A stretch of 64,000 bases of DNA from Coleofasciculus sp. FACHB-1120 (GCF_014698845.1 NZ_JACJTV010000012.1:62001-126000), one strand, 5' to 3'. Positions 29,006 through 38,213 are shown, counted from the stretch's first letter. Program-made: numbers and translations. The notes: generated from the letters alone by a model not told the origin.

Positions 29006-30013
29006 ATGAATCAACTGCACAACGCTTTCACCTTATTTTTGAGTTTGCTGGTAGAGGCAATGCCTTTCTTACTGCTGGGGGTTTTGCTCTCCGGTTTGCT
29101 CATGTTGTGGATCGATGAGGGCAAGCTGATTTCTGTCATGCCGAAAAACCCTATTTTGGGGGCATTTGTAGGTAGTTGTGCGGGCTTTTTGTTCCCGGTG
29201 TGTGAGTGCGGCAACGTTCCGGTGGCGCGGCGGTTGCTGATGCAGGGAGTGCCTGCGCCCGTGGCAGTTGGATTTTTGCTAGCGGCACCGACCATTAATC
29301 CGATCGTGATCTGGTCAACCTGGGTAGCGTTTCGAGATCAGCCAGAAATTGTCGTGTTGCGGGTGGTATTTTCTCTATCAATCGCGACGATTATTGCCTC
29401 GGTTTTCAGCGTTCAGTCCAATCTGAAGCCGATACTACAACCCGCGATCGCTTGCGCCATACCTCAGATGCAAACTCAAGGGGCACGGGAAGACGACACT
29501 CCCACCTTGTTAAAATCCGGCACGTTTTGGCTGGGACAACCGCAACCAGCAATGAGCGCTGTTGGCATCTCCGGCGGGATGGGTCAATCGATTACGTCAA
29601 AACCCTTGCCTTTCAAGCTGCGGATGTTCCTTGATAATACAGTCCAAGAGCTGCGGGAATTGGGAGGCGTGTTAATTTTGGGAAGCGCGATCGCAGCGGC
29701 GATTCAGGTACTCGCTCCCCGCGAACTAATCCTCAGCTTGGGTCAGGGGCCAATCACCTCCATCCTTGCCATGATGGGATTAGCGGCTCTGGTGTCAATT
29801 TGTTCAACGGTCGATTCCTTTTTTGCCCTTTCCTTTGCCACAACATTTACCAGCGGCTCCTTGTTAGCCTTTCTGGTATTTGGCCCCATGATTGACCTCA
29901 AAGGCATCGGTTTGATGTTATCCATTTTCAAACCCAGAGCTGTGTTTTACCTGTTTGGTCTTGCAGCTCAGCTGACTTTTATAATGACTCTCTTGTATAC
30001 GTACTTTTTCTAA
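29006..30013 (+). CDS. Permease of the UPF0718/DUF318 (YraQ-like) family
   Basis: 335 residues with about eight hydrophobic helices, including FLSLLVEAMPFLLLGVLLSG at the start and AVFYLFGLAAQLTFIMTLLY at the end. The conserved FPVCECGNVPVARRL and AAPTINPIV segments and the second-half FLVFGPMIDLKG are family hallmarks; the Cys-x-Cys and the polar residues suggest metal or small-molecule handling, but the substrate is not known to me. It is followed 94 bp downstream by the TIGR03943 partner, the usual pairing of this family (as in Bacillus YcgR/YcgQ), so both probably form one membrane complex. Confidence 0.88.
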   Translation: MNQLHNAFTLFLSLLVEAMPFLLLGVLLSGLLMLWIDEGKLISVMPKNPILGAFVGSCAGFLFPVCECGNVPVARRLLMQGVPAPVAVGFLLAAPTINPIVIWSTWVAFRDQPEIVVLRVVFSLSIATIIASVFSVQSNLKPILQPAIACAIPQMQTQGAREDDTPTLLKSGTFWLGQPQPAMSAVGISGGMGQSITSKPLPFKLRMFLDNTVQELRELGGVLILGSAIAAAIQVLAPRELILSLGQGPITSILAMMGLAALVSICSTVDSFFALSFATTFTSGSLLAFLVFGPMIDLKGIGLMLSIFKPRAVFYLFGLAAQLTFIMTLLYTYFF

Positions 30014-30107
30014 GATTCGTGGTTAGTTGCTAATGGCGAATGGAACAAAGGTTTCCGAACAATTAGCAATTAATCCAGTCTTGAATTAGCAATTCGCACC
30101 CTTACCA

Positions 30108-30890
30108 ATGACCAATCAACCAAAAATTATTTCTCAAAAATTTATAATTCCTGCTTTGGATGTCTTAGCACTAACCGCTTGGGGAGCCTTGCTCCTGAAA
30201 TATTGGTTCACGGGTCAGTTATACCTGCTGATTCACCGAGATTACTTTAAATTTGTCGTTGTCACTGCCATCTGCTTGTTAATTATGGCGGCGTTGAGCG
30301 CTATGCAACTGATGGGGAAAGTGTTGAATAACCGGAAGGAAAGTCGGTCGGTGGCAGTTCTTCAGCACATCACCCTATTTCCTCCCGGTTGGAGCAGTGT
30401 ATTGTTGCTGTTGACGGCAATCGCCGGTTTATTGGTTGCCCCCCGCGCATTTACCTCAAACACAGCGCTCGATCGGGGGATTACGGACTCTTTGACCTTG
30501 ACACGAGCGCAACCCCAATCATTTCGCTCTTCAACAAGACCGGAAGAGCGATCGCTCATCGACTGGGTACGGACACTCAACTTCAACCCAGAACCCGATA
30601 CCTACACGGGTCAGAAAGTTAAAGTGAAGGGATTTGTCGTTCATCCCCCAAAACTCTCCGAGCAATATCTGTTAATTTCGCAATTTGTGATTACCTGCTG
30701 TGCCGCAGATGCTTATCCCGTGGGACTTCCGGTAAAACTCACTCAAAACCGGGCAGCTTATGCGCCTGATACTTGGTTAGAAGTTGAAGGTGAGATGATG
30801 ACCGAAACTCTAGAAGGCAAACGCCAACTCACCATCAAGCCAAATTCCCTTAAAAAAGTAGAAGCACCGAAGAACCCGTATGATTATTAG
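30108..30890 (+). CDS. TIGR03943 family permease-associated protein
   Basis: 260 residues. Three or so N-terminal membrane helices (FIIPALDVLALTAWGALLLKYW, FVVVTAICLLIMAALSAM, WSSVLLLLTAIAGLLVAP) are followed by a soluble domain of OB-like character: DTYTGQKVKVKGFVVHPPK, QFVITCCAADAYPVGLPV and DTWLEVEGEM. The conserved CC-A-D segment is typical of the family. It pairs with the upstream UPF0718 permease and is followed 39 bp later by an Ig-like membrane protein, suggesting a three-gene unit. Transported substrate unknown. Confidence 0.88.
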   Translation: MTNQPKIISQKFIIPALDVLALTAWGALLLKYWFTGQLYLLIHRDYFKFVVVTAICLLIMAALSAMQLMGKVLNNRKESRSVAVLQHITLFPPGWSSVLLLLTAIAGLLVAPRAFTSNTALDRGITDSLTLTRAQPQSFRSSTRPEERSLIDWVRTLNFNPEPDTYTGQKVKVKGFVVHPPKLSEQYLLISQFVITCCAADAYPVGLPVKLTQNRAAYAPDTWLEVEGEMMTETLEGKRQLTIKPNSLKKVEAPKNPYDY

Positions 30891-30929
30891 ACGATTTTAG
30901 ATTTTAGATTGGCGAGGGCGAAGGCAGTG

Positions 30930-32474
30930 ATGAATCGAAAATCAAAAATCGAAAATCGAAAATGGGTGCAACCTGTTGACCGTCTGGCGCTAGCGCTGAT
31001 GCTAGTGCTAAGCGTAGTGATTGGGCTAGTGGTATGGGGTGGCGATGCCTGCGGCACGAACTGTTTGTTCGTTACCGGGCCTCGCGTGCGGGATTTCAAC
31101 TGGCAGGGTGAAAAAGTAGGTGTCGAGGATACTTCCTTTATCCTCACCTTTAGCCGCCCGATGGAACACAGCAGCGTGGAAGCAAATCTGCGAATCGCTC
31201 CACCCCTGCCGGGTAAATTCAGTTGGGCGGGGCGGAAGATGTCTTATACCCTTACTTCCCCAGTATCCTATGACACCGACTATAAAGTGGAATTACAGGG
31301 GGCGCGAGAGCGCTTAGGCACTCAAGGGAAAACGGGGAAGGCAATTCAACCGTTTACGAGTCAGTTTCGCACCCGCGATCGCGCTTTTATCTACCTGGGC
31401 GTTGAGAAAGAAGAACAGGGACAGTTAATCCTCTACAACCTCACCCAAAACAAAAAAACTGTGCTGACGCCTAAAGACCTAGTGGTGATGGACTTTAAGG
31501 TGTATCCAGATGGTGACAAGGTTTTGTTTTCTGCCGCCGACGCGACGAATAACCAACCCGGTGTATCAGCACAACAACTGTATACCGTCAGCACCGGACT
31601 CCATTACAAAACCAAAGGAAAATCTGAAAAGGATCTCGATCCCCCAGGCAGAATGAATCTGGTTTTAAATAATGAAAACTACCAGAATCTCAAATTTGAC
31701 TTAGCGGCGGATGGACAAACAATTGTTGTTCAGCGGGTGAACAGCCAAAATCCAGCCGAATTTGGCTTGTGGATAGTCCGACCGAATGCACCGCCGCAAC
31801 CGTTGAATAACCAACCGGGCGGAGATTTTTTGATTGCGCCGGATAGTGCCTCGGTGGCAAGCGCTCAGGGAGAGGGAATCGCGATTCTGCCGCTGACACC
31901 GGGAGCCAAACCGCTAGATTTTCTGCCTAAGTTTGGGATGGCGCTGGATTTTGCCAGAGATGGCTCAGCCGCCGCGATGGTGAAATTTAACACAGATTAC
32001 ACGCGATCGCTCTTTTTAGTCACCAACCAAGGCGCACAGAAAGAACTGCTGCGGACAAATGGCTCAATACTCAACTGTCAGTTTGCTCCCTATAAGGAAA
32101 CGCTCTACTGCCTGCTGACTCAGTTACTCCCAGGAGAAGAGTACCAAGAACAGCCTTACATTGCGGAAATTGACCTCCAAACAGAGAAAGGGACTCTGGA
32201 TGCAAAGGCGATCGAGCCGCTGTTGCTCCTGCCAATCCAGCGGGATATTCGGATGAGTCTGGCACCGGATGGGTTAGCGCTGCTGTTCGACCAAGTTGTG
32301 ACCAACGAGACAGCAGCCACGGCAGACGGTTTGAGAACCAGTGAAGGACAAGCGATCGCCACCAGTCGCCTTTGGCTGCTTCCCCTGAGCGAACCAGACG
32401 CTGCACAACCCAAAGCCCAGCTCCAACCAGAGCCGCTGCCTTTCCCTGGGTTTCATCCGCACTGGATACCATAA
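30930..32474 (+). CDS. Membrane-anchored Ig-like/beta-propeller-like protein
   Basis: 514 residues from the ATG at 30930; a TTG at 30909 is less likely. The first codons (MNRKSKIENRKW) derive from a short tandem TCGAAAA repeat. A single membrane segment (LALALMLVLSVVIGLVVWGG) is followed by a Big_5/SbsA Ig-like domain (FILTFSRPMEHSSVEANLRI, LPGKFSWAGRKMSYTL, YDTDYKVEL). The remaining 370 residues hold repeated beta-strand modules resembling a WD40/TolB-like propeller (MDFKVYPDGDKVLFSAAD, FDLAADGQTIVV, DFLIAPDSASVASA). Probably a periplasmic or extracytoplasmic sensor/assembly protein; function unknown. Likely cotranscribed with the two genes upstream and ended by the terminator at 32494. Confidence 0.8.
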   Translation: MNRKSKIENRKWVQPVDRLALALMLVLSVVIGLVVWGGDACGTNCLFVTGPRVRDFNWQGEKVGVEDTSFILTFSRPMEHSSVEANLRIAPPLPGKFSWAGRKMSYTLTSPVSYDTDYKVELQGARERLGTQGKTGKAIQPFTSQFRTRDRAFIYLGVEKEEQGQLILYNLTQNKKTVLTPKDLVVMDFKVYPDGDKVLFSAADATNNQPGVSAQQLYTVSTGLHYKTKGKSEKDLDPPGRMNLVLNNENYQNLKFDLAADGQTIVVQRVNSQNPAEFGLWIVRPNAPPQPLNNQPGGDFLIAPDSASVASAQGEGIAILPLTPGAKPLDFLPKFGMALDFARDGSAAAMVKFNTDYTRSLFLVTNQGAQKELLRTNGSILNCQFAPYKETLYCLLTQLLPGEEYQEQPYIAEIDLQTEKGTLDAKAIEPLLLLPIQRDIRMSLAPDGLALLFDQVVTNETAATADGLRTSEGQAIATSRLWLLPLSEPDAAQPKAQLQPEPLPFPGFHPHWIP

Positions 32475-32493
32475 AAGAGCCAATTTTTACTCA

Positions 32494-32550
32494 TTTAAAA
32501 GGCAAAATAAAGAAGGAAATCCCTGAAAATTTTGCCTTTTAAATTTTTTA
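32494..32550 (+). terminator. Rho-independent terminator
   Basis: TTTAAAAGGCAAAAT (32494-32508) and ATTTTGCCTTTTAAA (32529-32543) form a perfect 15-bp stem followed by a T-run (TTTTTTATTTTT). It ends the three-gene unit upstream. It has a sequence relative at 53173-53216. Confidence 0.8.
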
Positions 32551-32585
32551 TTTTTAAAATTTAATAATTTTTATCCTGCAAGGGT

Positions 32586-34355
32586 GTGCAAATACATAAT
32601 TTCCTCGATCGGTACCGACAAGGAGAACGCGATTTCTCCTATGTAGACCTCAGTGGAGCCAGCCTCGGTGGGGTCAATCTCCGCGATATAAACTTAACCG
32701 GAGCTAACTTGAGCGGTGCCAACCTCAGCTGGGCTTCTCTGAACCAATCCAAGCTCATCGGTGCTTGCCTGCGCCAAGCCGATATGCGGAGCGTCACCCT
32801 CACAGGTGCCAATCTTAACCAGGCAATTTTGAGTCGCGCTCGGATGGTGAAAGTGGACTTGCGTTTAGCCACTCTCCAAGAAGCCGACCTCAACTGGGCG
32901 GTGCTTCAAGAAGCCGACTTGAGCGGTGCTGACTTATGTAGAGCGAAGCTGGATCAAATCAATCTCGAAAATGCCAAACTTAACGGCACTCAGTTAATCG
33001 AAGCCGAGTTAATGGAGGCAAATCTCCGTCGCGCTAGCTTGATTGGTGCAAACCTCAGCGGTGCAAATCTCCGGGAAGCGCATTTAGAAGCTGCGAATTT
33101 ACGAGATGCGGTTTTAGTCGGCACTAACTTGACGGAAGCCGACCTCAGCGCTGCCTACCTACGGGGGGCAAATTTGACTGAGGCAGACTTGCATCGGTCA
33201 ATTCTCATCGGTGCCGATTTGAGCGAAGCGATTCTTAATAGTGCTGACTTGAGTCGGGTGAATTTGACGGGAGCTTATTTACTCAAAGCCAGCTTGCGAA
33301 AAGCTTATTTACTCCGAGCGATCTTGCAGGATGTGTATTTGTTGCGTGCCGACCTGAGCGAGGCAAATTTACGTGGAGCGGATCTGCGGAAAGCTGATTT
33401 GAGCGGGGCATACCTGGGCGACTGCACGATGTCTGAGGCAAATTTGGGCGACGCCTATCTGCTAGAAAGTCATCTGATTCGCACTAATCTCGACCAGGCG
33501 CAATTGACCGGCTGTTGCATCAGTAACTGGCATCTTGAGGATGTCGATCTTTCTAAGGTGGAGTGCCGTTATGTTTTTACCCGGTTTAATTACGCGACTA
33601 AAAAACCGACTGAGCGCTTTCCAATCGGTCGGGATTTTGAGCCGGGGGAATTTGGCAAGGACGATAGCACCGGGGACGCGGAGGGTGCGGAGGGTGCCAC
33701 TACCATAGAAGTTTTTTTGAAAGAAGCTCCGAATTGGGAAGCGCTGGTGTTTACTTTGGCTCAGGTGCAACTCGATTCTCCTGACTTGCAACTCAGTATT
33801 AAGTCTTACCAACCCCAGGAGGAGCAGTATCTGCTAAAACTGGCGTCGAGTCATTTTGTGAATGCGAAAACTCTGTCTCAACGAGTTTTGCAGATCTACC
33901 CGGAGATGCTCCAGTTGGTGGAGTCTAAGCGACAAGCGATCTTGGATCTGCTGGAAATCAAGGTTCGCCCAGAAAATCCACCTGTAACGCTGAAGGTACC
34001 GCCACCGCCACCGCCACCGTTACTACCGTCGCCTCCACCCGATTATCGGCTGCGGATTTATCAAGAGGTGGTGAAACAGATCCAACTGATTATCCTCTCC
34101 CAAGCGCCAGAGCAGTTGGTCGAAAGCGTGCAGCGGTTGTTGAATTTCCTGAAGAACGAGGGGATCTCGACCGAAGAAATCCAAAAGACAATGATTAGTC
34201 AGGCGCTGGTAAAGCGAGCAAAGCAAGACCAGACGTTCCAAAAGCAGTTGTTGCAGTGGGAGAAGACGGCGGATGAAACGGTGCGTTTTTCAATGGTGGG
34301 GGAGTCACTCCGGTTAGCGATCGCGCTCATTTGGCCCCACCTTCCGCAAAAATAG
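32586..34355 (+). CDS. Long pentapeptide-repeat protein with C-terminal helical domain
   Basis: 589 residues, start GTG at 32586. Residues 20-320 are some 55 consecutive A(D/N)LXX pentapeptides (GANLS GANLS WASLN and so on), giving a long right-handed beta-helix. After a short acidic linker the C-terminal 230 residues carry a separate helical domain (LVFTLAQVQLDSPDLQLSIKS, a proline run PPPPPPLLPSPPP, then YQEVVKQIQLIILSQAPEQLVESVQRLL). No signal peptide or membrane segment. The helix may act as a scaffold or mimic; the C-terminal part resembles nothing I can name. Confidence 0.85.
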   Translation: MQIHNFLDRYRQGERDFSYVDLSGASLGGVNLRDINLTGANLSGANLSWASLNQSKLIGACLRQADMRSVTLTGANLNQAILSRARMVKVDLRLATLQEADLNWAVLQEADLSGADLCRAKLDQINLENAKLNGTQLIEAELMEANLRRASLIGANLSGANLREAHLEAANLRDAVLVGTNLTEADLSAAYLRGANLTEADLHRSILIGADLSEAILNSADLSRVNLTGAYLLKASLRKAYLLRAILQDVYLLRADLSEANLRGADLRKADLSGAYLGDCTMSEANLGDAYLLESHLIRTNLDQAQLTGCCISNWHLEDVDLSKVECRYVFTRFNYATKKPTERFPIGRDFEPGEFGKDDSTGDAEGAEGATTIEVFLKEAPNWEALVFTLAQVQLDSPDLQLSIKSYQPQEEQYLLKLASSHFVNAKTLSQRVLQIYPEMLQLVESKRQAILDLLEIKVRPENPPVTLKVPPPPPPPLLPSPPPDYRLRIYQEVVKQIQLIILSQAPEQLVESVQRLLNFLKNEGISTEEIQKTMISQALVKRAKQDQTFQKQLLQWEKTADETVRFSMVGESLRLAIALIWPHLPQK

Positions 34356-34382
34356 AGTTGTCTATGTAGATGAGACAGCTCT
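34354..34382 (+). terminator. Hairpin after the pentapeptide gene
   Basis: AGAGTTGTCT (34354-34363) pairs with AGACAGCTCT (34373-34382) over 10 bp with one G-T pair, overlapping the stop codon region. It is followed by only a weak T stretch, so termination is probable rather than certain. Confidence 0.4.
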
Positions 34383-34428
34383 AGCTTTCCCACCCGCGTT
34401 CAACCTGGTACGCTCAAGGGAGGCGCTG

Positions 34429-35451
34429 GTGATACCGTGTATGCGATCGCTGAATAAAAATTCCCACAACCATCTCTTCATCAAGCTAATTCCCTATTTA
34501 TTATTCTTGGGGATTTTGGGGATAACGCTGCTTTCTTTGCTTAGCTTAGTTGGCTGGAATATCTTTTTAGAACAGCTTTCTCACTTTAAACTGCAATATC
34601 TCATTGTAGGGTTAGTGTTATTTGCCTTACTCTTACTGACTCGCAAAAAACTCTTAATCTTGATTAGCCTATTTTGTATTTCTCTACTTTTGGCCGAGAT
34701 ACTCCCTTGGTATATTTCTCTATCGCCAAAACCGGGGAATAATATTGAATCTATCCGAATTTTAAGCTCTAATCTGAATACGCAAAATAAAAGCTATTCA
34801 AAAATATTGTCTGTCGTTAGAAAAGAAAAACCAGAAATTGCTGTCTTTTTAGAAGTTAACGACGCTTGGATAAAACAATTAGATTCTCTTCTTGATATTC
34901 TTCCCTACTCTATTAAAAAACCTAATCCTTATAATCTAGGTATCGCCGTTTATAGTAAGCAGCCTCTCACCAACGCTTCTATCAATCTTTTTGGGACAGA
35001 TAAAAATAATAGTATTGTTGGCAACTTTACGATGAACGGACAATTGATTTCCCTGATTGCCACTCATCCGCTACCGCCCGTCAAACCTACCTTCTTTCAT
35101 TCTCGGAATCAACAGCTAGACAAAATCAGCCAATATATACAAAAATTGAAAACCCCAGTTGTAATGGTTGGGGATTTAAATATAACTATGTGGTCTCCTT
35201 ATTACAAAAGATTTATCAATAAAACTGGGCTGCATAATGCCCAGAAAGGATTTGGGATTCTACCGAGTTGGCCGACAAAAGCTTCCTATTCCCAAACTCT
35301 CCCACCTTTCTCTTTTGTATTAGCCATTCCTATCGATCATTGTTTAATCAGTCCGGAAATTAAAGTTAAGAATATTCGCACTGGGTCAAATGTTGGTTCA
35401 GACCACCGACCTTTAATTGCAGACTTGGTAATTTCACAGGAAAAGAAATGA
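34429..35451 (+). CDS. Membrane-anchored endonuclease/exonuclease/phosphatase family protein
   Basis: 340 residues. GTG at 34429 is chosen because AAGGGAGG lies 5 bases upstream; an ATG at 34441 is possible. Three hydrophobic helices occupy residues 20-95 (LIPYLLFLGILGITLLSLLS, LIVGLVLFALLLL, LLILISLFCISLLLAEIL). The EEP domain follows: RILSSNLNTQ, PEIAVFLEVND (metal-binding Glu), VMVGDLNITMWS, and the catalytic SDHRPLIADL at the end. EEP enzymes cleave phosphodiesters of nucleic acids or lipids; an anchored form most often acts on lipid or periplasmic substrates. Low-GC codon use sets it slightly apart from neighbours. Confidence 0.85.
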   Translation: MIPCMRSLNKNSHNHLFIKLIPYLLFLGILGITLLSLLSLVGWNIFLEQLSHFKLQYLIVGLVLFALLLLTRKKLLILISLFCISLLLAEILPWYISLSPKPGNNIESIRILSSNLNTQNKSYSKILSVVRKEKPEIAVFLEVNDAWIKQLDSLLDILPYSIKKPNPYNLGIAVYSKQPLTNASINLFGTDKNNSIVGNFTMNGQLISLIATHPLPPVKPTFFHSRNQQLDKISQYIQKLKTPVVMVGDLNITMWSPYYKRFINKTGLHNAQKGFGILPSWPTKASYSQTLPPFSFVLAIPIDHCLISPEIKVKNIRTGSNVGSDHRPLIADLVISQEKK

Positions 35452-35746
35452 ACCATTTTAGGCGCAAAGAACACAAAATATATAAGTGAGGGCAATGGTA
35501 GGCAAATCGAGAGTGGAAGCGATCCAATACGTCTCCCTTAGCGGTGTTCGCTCCTTCGAGATCCCTCCCCTAGCCCCTGAAAAGAGAGAAAATTTGCCCC
35601 TTTTGTTAATCAAAGTTGGGGGATCGAGCCTTAACCCAAAAAGATTGGGAAACGATCCCTAGAAAAAGGATAAATGTTTGCCAATAGACTCGACAGCAGA
35701 TTATCCTAAAGAACGCAATTTATGAGTTTTGGGCGGTTAAAAACCA

Positions 35747-36643
35747 TTGTTTGAAAATATTAATGTTTCTATGGGTAGCAGAGGCAGTGACGACAAAACG
35801 GCCGGTCATCAGTTTGATGGTTGGTCGCTAGAAGAGCGAAATCCCGATGTGATTAAAGCTTGGATGCCGGTATGGGAATGGTTCTACCGCCACTATTTTC
35901 GGGTTCAAACGGATGGCTGGCATCATATGCCCCCCGAAGGGAAGGCACTAATTGTCGGTTCCCATAACGGAGGCTTGGCTTCGCCGGATACCTCGATGTT
36001 TTTGTATGACTGGTTCCGTCGGTTTGGCTACGAACGATTAGCTTATGGACTCATGCATCCGTCTGCTTGGAAAACTCCCATCTTCGCAGTGCCCGCTGCC
36101 CAGGTAGGGGCGCTGATCGCGCATCCGAAAGTAGCGATGGCTGCCCTTCAGAAGGGTGCATCTGTACTCGTCTATCCTGGCGGGGCGGAGGATATGTTCC
36201 GTCCTTACAACCAGCGTTATCAAATTCATCTTGCAGGGCGAAAGGGGTTTATCAAACTGGCACTGCGGGAAGAAGCGCCAATTGTGCCGATTATTTCTCA
36301 TGGTGCCCACGAGACGCTGATTGTTCTAGCAGATTTCTACCAGCAGGTGCGACAACTGCATGAATGGGGCTTTCCCTGGAAGTTAGATGCTGACACAGGT
36401 GTCTTTCCACTTTATTTAGGGTTGCCTTGGGGGGTGGCAATTGGCCCGATCCCGAATTTTCCGCTGCCCGTGCAAATTCATACCCGTGTCCTCGCCCCGA
36501 TTGTGTTTGAACGCTATGGTCGTGCAGCAGCGAGCGATCGCGCTTATGTGAATGCTTGCTATGAAAAAGTTTGTACCCAGATGCAACTTGCACTAGACCG
36601 TTTGGTTCTAGAAGTTAGCGCGGGGCAATCATCGGCACCCTAA
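35747..36643 (+). CDS. Lysophospholipid acyltransferase-family protein
   Basis: 298 residues if started at the TTG at 35747; the ATG at 35771 is equally possible and neither has a clear ribosome site. The acyltransferase signature is SHNGGLASPDTSMF, in which His and Asp are further apart than in the standard HxxxxD of PlsC, followed by VLVYPGGAEDMFRP in the place of the FPEGTR motif and by GFIKLALREEAPIVPIISHGAHE. These variants occur in the DGAT2/phytyl-ester-synthase-like branch, so it may make neutral lipids or esters. Stand-alone gene on the plus strand. Confidence 0.82.
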   Translation: MFENINVSMGSRGSDDKTAGHQFDGWSLEERNPDVIKAWMPVWEWFYRHYFRVQTDGWHHMPPEGKALIVGSHNGGLASPDTSMFLYDWFRRFGYERLAYGLMHPSAWKTPIFAVPAAQVGALIAHPKVAMAALQKGASVLVYPGGAEDMFRPYNQRYQIHLAGRKGFIKLALREEAPIVPIISHGAHETLIVLADFYQQVRQLHEWGFPWKLDADTGVFPLYLGLPWGVAIGPIPNFPLPVQIHTRVLAPIVFERYGRAAASDRAYVNACYEKVCTQMQLALDRLVLEVSAGQSSAP

Positions 36644-36918
36644 AAACGCACCGGAAGAAACAAACGACAAAGAACCCAGAGAAAAGAATACAAGAGGGCG
36701 ATCGCACTGGGGATCTTCCCCTCCCAACTCACTTTTTCACCCAGTAGCGGCAAATTGATGAGGGCGAAGCACGCTTGAGAGTAGCGCTGCTTCGCGACCC
36801 CGCGACGAATCATCTATATTGATTCATCCTCGGTATCGTGATAGAGATGAGGACGTGAGGGTGCCAAAGCTCAAGTGAATCTAACAGAAGCAATCGAGAT
36901 GGAAACAAGGGGGTTGAG
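36644..36918. other. 275-bp intergenic region with short repeats
   Basis: Contains an 8-bp inverted repeat GCGAAGCA/TGCTTCGC near 36768-36800 and GAATCATCTATATTGATTC near 36807. No coding frame or RNA gene recognised. Confidence 0.5.
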
Positions 36919-37767
36919 ATGAGCATAGAGAGTTATGCACCACCAGTGAACCAGCTGCTCACCTATGGCAATTGTGCCGAGATGGACTTCGACAATTGGC
37001 CTGATTATCTAGAACTCGGTATTGCCCCTAAGGACATTCCTGACTTGATCCGCATGGCAACAGACAACGAGTTATATCGGGATGATGAAGATACTCTCGA
37101 ATCCTGGGCACCTATTCATGCGTGGAGAGCGTTGGGACAACTCCGCGCTGAGGCTGCCATTGAGCCGCTCATGGGCTTGTTTGAGAAAGAGGAAAGCAAC
37201 TATTGGGAATGGATTGCCGAAGAACTGCCATTAGTCTATAGCATGATCGGGCAAGTGGCGATTCCGTCTCTGGCGGCTTATCTAGCGGATACCTCTCAGG
37301 CGATATTCCCCCGCACAACTGCTCTTAACTGTCTGGAAGACATTGCAATCGATCATCCTGAGGCTCGTCCTGAGTGTGTTGCGATTTTCACCAATCAACT
37401 GGAATCGTTTGCAGAAAACGGCCCAGAATTTAATAGCTTTCTCATCGGTTCCCTGGTCGATCTGAAGGCGGTAGAGTCCGCGCCACTGATGGAACGAGTC
37501 TTTGCTGCCGATACCGTGGATCGTTTCTTGGTAGGAGACTGGGATGATGTGCAGGTGGATTTGGGCTTGAAGTCGCCTGAAGAATTACCGAAGAAAAAAT
37601 TTAACCGGAGCTTTCAAGGAATGGGGATCGGCGCTTCTGGCTTCACGGGTTCATCAATTTCTCAGGAAGAGAAAGGCTTTCGCCCTGGAAAGAGCGATCC
37701 CAAAGCCAAATCTAAAAAAAAGATGTCCAAGGAGTCACGCAAGAAAAACCAGAAAAAACGGAAGTAA
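36919..37767 (+). CDS. DUF1186/HEAT-like protein with Lys-rich tail
   Basis: 282 residues. ATG at 36919 follows GGGGGTTGAG. Residues 45-200 are helical repeats of HEAT character (IHAWRALGQLRAEAAIEPLMGLF, ELPLVYSMIGQVAIPSLAAYLAD, TTALNCLEDIA), matching the DUF1186 type found in many bacteria. The last 40 residues (KAKSKKKMSKESRKKNQKKRK) are strongly basic, suggesting nucleic-acid or ribosome binding. Function unknown. Confidence 0.8.
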   Translation: MSIESYAPPVNQLLTYGNCAEMDFDNWPDYLELGIAPKDIPDLIRMATDNELYRDDEDTLESWAPIHAWRALGQLRAEAAIEPLMGLFEKEESNYWEWIAEELPLVYSMIGQVAIPSLAAYLADTSQAIFPRTTALNCLEDIAIDHPEARPECVAIFTNQLESFAENGPEFNSFLIGSLVDLKAVESAPLMERVFAADTVDRFLVGDWDDVQVDLGLKSPEELPKKKFNRSFQGMGIGASGFTGSSISQEEKGFRPGKSDPKAKSKKKMSKESRKKNQKKRK

Positions 37768-37800
37768 TGCGATCGGGGCGCTAACGCGATCGCGTCTGAC

Positions 37801-38109
37801 TCAGCTGGGGTCAACGATATATTTTTGCTCCAGTGGTACGTTGTGCGATCGCTCATCAGTTGCCTCTGCCTCTGATTCGGTATTCGCGATCGCCTGCACA
37901 GATTCTATAAACTGGTTATCCAGCAGAAAAACTCCTCTGGCAAAACGGACGCTCCAATATCCCCCTGGACGCCGATCAACAACGACACCCTCTTCCCCAA
38001 GCTGAATCACATCAGGAGGACGCAGCATTGGCATCGGTTCCGCTGTTTTAACGTAAGGCGGCAACGTTACTACACGGACTCGCTCACCAATTACAAATTC
38101 TTTAGACAT
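37801..38109 (-). CDS. sipA: SipA (DUF3148) regulatory protein
   Basis: 102 residues from the ATG at 38109; a frame to 38187 runs into repeat DNA and is rejected. SipA binds the sensor kinase NblS (Hik33) in Synechococcus and modulates light/nutrient stress signalling; that is known of the family. Diagnostic sequence: RVRVVTLPPYVKTAEPMPML, RPPDVIQLGEEGVVVDRRPG and YWSVRFARGVFLLDNQFIE, an SH3-like fold. The C-terminal 35 residues (ANTESEAEATDERSHNVP) are acidic and likely flexible, longer than in the shortest homologues. Convergent with the HEAT-like gene at 33 bp. Confidence 0.9.
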   Translation of the reverse strand: MSKEFVIGERVRVVTLPPYVKTAEPMPMLRPPDVIQLGEEGVVVDRRPGGYWSVRFARGVFLLDNQFIESVQAIANTESEAEATDERSHNVPLEQKYIVDPS

Positions 38110-38146
38110 CGGTTTTTCGGTAATGAGTAGTTGAGAATTATCAGTA

Positions 38147-38185
38147 GTCATTAGTTCTAAGTTCCTTGGTAGTGAAACTAATGAC
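38147..38185. repeat. GTCATTAGTT inverted repeat
   Basis: GTCATTAGTT (38147-38156) and AACTAATGAC (38176-38185) pair perfectly across a 19-base loop, with a further CTAATGAC copy just beyond. Members of the same GTCATTAG family occur at 51846-51886 and 59341-59377. Confidence 0.65.
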
Positions 38186-38213
38186 AACTAACTAATGACT
38201 ACCTATCAAATAT

